DNA of 64,000 bases from Cymbidium sinense (taxonomy: Eukaryota > Streptophyta > Magnoliopsida > Asparagales > Orchidaceae), in the NCBI GenBank assembly GCA_021442155.1, contig CM038228.1, forward strand, positions 87,126,114 through 87,190,113. The letters run 5' to 3'. Below, one piece after another: positions 60,865-64,000 of the stretch. Position numbers and translations under genes: made by a program. The notes beneath the pieces are model-generated. The model was not told the origin of the DNA, ran no database searches, and saw only the letters and a program-made list of their open reading frames with translations. The stretch's first letter is position 1. Every line of letters begins with the position of its first letter.

Positions 60865-62219
60865 CCATTCTACATCCAAATGTGTTGAATGGATGTTACA
60901 TCTTCAAGAAAAATCACAACTTTAAAATTCCACTCAACACATTCCATATGTGTTAAGTTGGAATTTAACCCTTTCAAAAAGCACATATGAAACCCCTCCA
61001 TTCAGTATACCCACATTTATTGAATGGAGGTTTCATTTCCATTCAAAATCAAAAATAAACTTTTAAAAAAAAGCATATATGAATATCTCCATTCAATATA
61101 CCCAAATTTATTGAATGAAGATTTCATTTCCAAATAAAATGACATTATTTTGAAATGCCACTTAACATTTTCCATGTATGATTAGGTTGAAATTTCCTCT
61201 TTTAAAAGCAATAATCACACATGAGAATACACATTTAAAAATGAAACACAATTGATTTCTATCTTACATACCTAAATTTTTAAAATTGAAATCTCTCTTT
61301 TCAAAATCAACAAAACACAAAAATTTTCAAAACACTTTTGGAACTTCATTTTTAGCATACCACATTTGCTAAAGTGAAATTTCCATTTTCTAATCAAAAT
61401 CCAAAACAAAAGAAACACTTATGGAACTTCATTCTAGCATACCATATTTGCTAAAGTGAAGTCTCCATTTTAAAACAAAATCAAAAGCACAAAAATTTGA
61501 AACACATTTTTTTTTTGGAGTTTCATTTAGCATTCTCAAAATTGCTAAGTGAAGTGTCTATTTCACAAAATCCAAAAACACATTGGAACTTTATTTTAGC
61601 ACACCATATTTGCTAAAGTGAAGTCTCCATTTTCAATCAAAATCAAAGAAAAAAAAACACATTAGGATTTCCTTAACATACCCAAATTTGCTAAGGATCC
61701 TATTTTTCAAAATCAAAATCTCTAAAAATTAAAGAAATACATTAGGATTTTTTAGCATACTCAAATTTTCTAAGAGCCTTATTTTCAAAAATTTCCAAAA
61801 AAAAAAAAAACACAAAACACCCTTGGATTTTCTCATTTAGCATACTCAAATTTGCTAAATGAGAACTTCCATTTTCAAATCGAAAATGATTCATAAAACA
61901 AAGCAAACAAAGAAAAAGAAGAAATTGTTTTCAAATACCCCACTTAGCATATCCAAGTTTGCTAAGTGAGTAGATTCCAAAAATCTCAAATCAAAAAACC
62001 AAATTGACCCATTACTTTAACATAACCAAATTTGTTAAATAAAGGGTCCTCAAAATCAAAATTAAAATTCAAATATAAACCTATGGACATGTCTTCAAAA
62101 ACATTTGAACTCATTTTTAACATATCCAAAATCCCTCTTTCCAATCAAATCTCAAAATCTATTCTAATTCATTTGAGCCCTACTTAACACTTTCAAGATG
62201 TTGAGTATGGTTTCAAATG
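60865..62219 (+). repeat. Array of about 15 hairpin repeats with covarying stems
   Basis: Successive units of about 60-120 bp each hold an inverted repeat around a loop like TACCCAAATT. Best examples: ATCTCCATTCAATA / TATTGAATGAAGAT (61,085-61,122, 13 of 14 pairs); TTCTCATTTAGCA / TGCTAAATGAGAA (61,830-61,865, 13 of 13); CACTTAGCA / TGCTAAGTG (61,941-61,968, 9 of 9); and TACTTAACA / TGTTGAGTA flanked by CATTTGA / TCAAATG (62,170-62,219). Arms change between units while remaining complementary. The sequence between hairpins is A-rich. It lies between primer-binding site and coding region, so it would be in the RNA leader. Confidence 0.85.
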
Positions 62220-62272
62220 CTAAATTTTAAATTCAAAATCAACAGGAGTGTGATTCAACTTTATTTTCAACA

Positions 62273-64000
62273 TTGCAGGCTTTTGTTCAGCATCAGTTTC
62301 AGTTACAGTTGATAGCAATGACTGCACAGAGATATGTGTTTACCTTTCCCCACGGGATGGTTCTAGCCCCAAATCAGGCTAGTCTTCCCTGCTTTGACTA
62401 TGCCCACCTTATTCACTTTGGAAGAGGTTTTGAGGGGGCCCGGATTACATGTGAGGGCACTCCCCTCATGACTGTTAGCAAGAGCACAGTGGCCGGGCAA
62501 GAGCTGGTCGTTCGGGTTAACATGCCTCGATTATGAGATTCCCTCACTGAAAAGGAACGAAGTGGGTAGTTCCCACTACAACAATGTCAGTGACAATGCC
62601 TGTGCACCCCGTGGTTCCCCATGCCACTAGGGATAACACCCACTCACTAGCACCCTCCACGAGGAAGGCTCCCCTGATCCCAGGGATTGTCTCCCCTACT
62701 TTTGAGGTTGGGTCTTGTTCTTACTCTGCTCACCCTACCAAGACCCAAAGGAGGAACAAGAATTGCATGATAAAGCAGTACCACACTCGCATCACTAGGG
62801 AGACAGAGGTAGCTACCCGGTCTATTGTTGAGGAGTTGCCACTTTGGTTTCCCCGCTAATTACAGCGAACCCGTTCCATCGTCTTCTAGGTCTGATGAGA
62901 GGATGCTAGGAGGATCTTTGCTTCACCTCCATCGGCATTTCAATTTAGCCACCATTCGAGAGGAGCCATGCCCCCATTTAGTGCGTTGTATGAGCCTGGC
63001 CTGACATCTGAGTCCGGGGCTTAGTTTGATTTGAGATCCATTATCCCCTGTAGCATGGGGAAGCATCTTAGGTAGGAGAGGGCCAGGGAGGCCCATAGCT
63101 TAGTTCATATCACCAACCGAGAGAAGCAGAGGTTTAGTCGGCAGTCAGCATCCTCTGCACTCATTGATTTTCCTGATTGGTTCCCTACCCGCATCGATTG
63201 TACCGATAATATTTTGCTCACGGGGACTACCCATCATAGGAAGAGAGCTCCAGTTCAGAGAGAGTCGGTAGTGTCTCCACCACACAGCTCTAACCCCCCA
63301 TCCACCATCTTTGATCCATGTTCCAACATCTCCAGTTCCACTAAAGGCCATGAAGGCCACATTGGGAGAAGAGGACCCCGTTGGTGATCCAGCTACGGCT
63401 GAGAGATCCCATCCTATTTACACTGCCTACTGTGGTGAGGTTGAGCTCTCCTGCTCGACCTTCTGCCCTAGTAGTGGTGAAGAAGGAGTGGCGACCTCAA
63501 AGCATAGTGGTTGTCCCTTCACCACCACCACCGCAACAGGACATAGAGATGATTCCAGTAATTGTGAGGGAGAGGGTGATAGCTCCATCACACATATGAT
63601 GATAGAGTCTCCTAAGAGTGTCACCCCATGCAGATTCAGAGATAGTCAGGAGCACATTTCTTGCAGCGAGTATAGCCCTCACTAGTGTTGATTCTCCAGC
63701 AACAGGGGAGGTCCGGTGCCTCATAGTACATGATAGTGATCCCACCACCGGTCAGCTAAAGTCATTTATGCCAGTTCTGCAGTTCTAACAGATCATTCTT
63801 TAGATGATATAGTAGCCCATTATTTCATGGAGAAGAAAGAGATCCTAGGATATGACTGGTTTGATGAGGAGAAGGTCAACTTTGATCCTAATGAAGATGA
63901 TTTGTTGGGAGACTCAGCAGGGGTTTGCATGGTAAATACCAGGAGATCCCTCCATAGAGAGCAGTAGACTATGGAAGGTGTCGAGGCTAAGCAGGAAGGC
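62273..64000 (+). pseudogene. GC-rich coding-like region of the LTR2 element, unrecognised, broken
   Basis: Composition changes abruptly from about 30% to about 50% GC after 62,270. Open pieces lie at 62,273-62,536 (87 residues, with HGMVLAPNQASLPCFDYAHL), 62,584-62,859 (91 residues, basic) and 63,311-63,685 or 63,381-63,599, with stops between. Near 63,815-63,925 the strand encodes EILGYDWFDEEKVNFDP, then an acidic stretch. I recognise no gag, protease or RT block. By position it could be the extra pre-gag open frame of Ogre-type elements or the N-terminal part of gag. It continues beyond the window. Confidence 0.5.

Larger units (their letters stand above)
52770..64000 (+). mobile_element. 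Tat/Ogre-like element with LTR2, 5' part only
   Basis: A presumed LTR of about 7.5 kb (52,770-60,293) is followed by a TGGCGACTC-type primer-binding site, an AT-rich leader with hairpins, and a GC-rich coding-like region running off the window. The LTR call rests on partial copies within the window (47,661-49,796 and 49,984-52,769), on the LTR-like start and on the primer-binding site. The matching 3' LTR is not in the window, so length and completeness cannot be confirmed. Confidence 0.65.

Noticed and set aside
60865..62219. CRISPR array
   Set aside because: Units vary in length and sequence, there are no identical direct repeats or unique spacers of fixed size, and the context is a plant retroelement.

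Overview
The window looks like nuclear DNA of a flowering plant. The evidence is low GC over most of its length, abundant (TA)n and (GA)n microsatellites, nested Ty3/gypsy LTR retrotransposons, an intronless GC-richer gene with a GA-rich 5' leader, and foldback elements and small inverted-repeat transposons. Very long LTRs (4.5 kb, and one of about 7.5 kb) and Tat/Ogre-type gypsy domains fit a medium or large genome. A monocot is my weak guess from gene style. No bacterial, viral-particle or organellar gene content was seen. All comparisons were made by eye.

Region by region: 1-8,400 is AT-rich non-coding DNA. It holds a possible internal exon (227-518), a short GGGTGTAA-ended inverted-repeat element (2,122-2,442), a degenerate ~65-bp tandem repeat (6,040-6,790) and a foldback element (7,108-7,852). 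8,483-14,814 is a complete but inactive minus-strand Ty3/gypsy element with 0.5-kb LTRs and a perfect GTTAA target duplication. 14,820-18,340 is AT-rich and ends in a ~1.9-kb giant palindrome with a (TA)n core. 19,064-19,942 (minus) is the only convincing host gene: an unrecognised 292-residue protein with an LxLxL (EAR-type) motif and basic nuclear-type segments. 21,817-28,298 is a four-copy tandem array whose unit carries the first ~336 bp of an LTR. That LTR continues into a Tat/Ogre-type element, here called Tat1 (27,962-47,660; LTRs 4.5 kb and 4.2 kb truncated), with degenerate gag, protease, RT, two RNase H domains and integrase. 47,661-60,293 is a self-nested pile of a second LTR family (LTR2), with 2.7-kb inverted arms and dense TTGACC clusters. 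60,294-64,000 is the start of the element owned by the last LTR2: a primer-binding site, an AT-rich leader, and a GC-rich unrecognised coding-like region that runs off the window.

The most unusual signal is in that last leader. At 60,865-62,219 there are about 15 successive hairpins. The arms differ from unit to unit but remain complementary through paired (compensatory) changes, while the ~10-nt loop stays similar. A second, smaller hairpin array (arms AGAAGAAC / GTTCTTCT) lies in both Tat1 LTRs, and a covarying hairpin sits at the start of LTR2 copies. Together these suggest selection for, or repeated generation of, RNA or DNA secondary structure in the non-coding parts of these retroelements.

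The genes do not form a pathway. Apart from the one host gene and the possible exon at the left edge, all coding similarity is from decayed retrotransposons.
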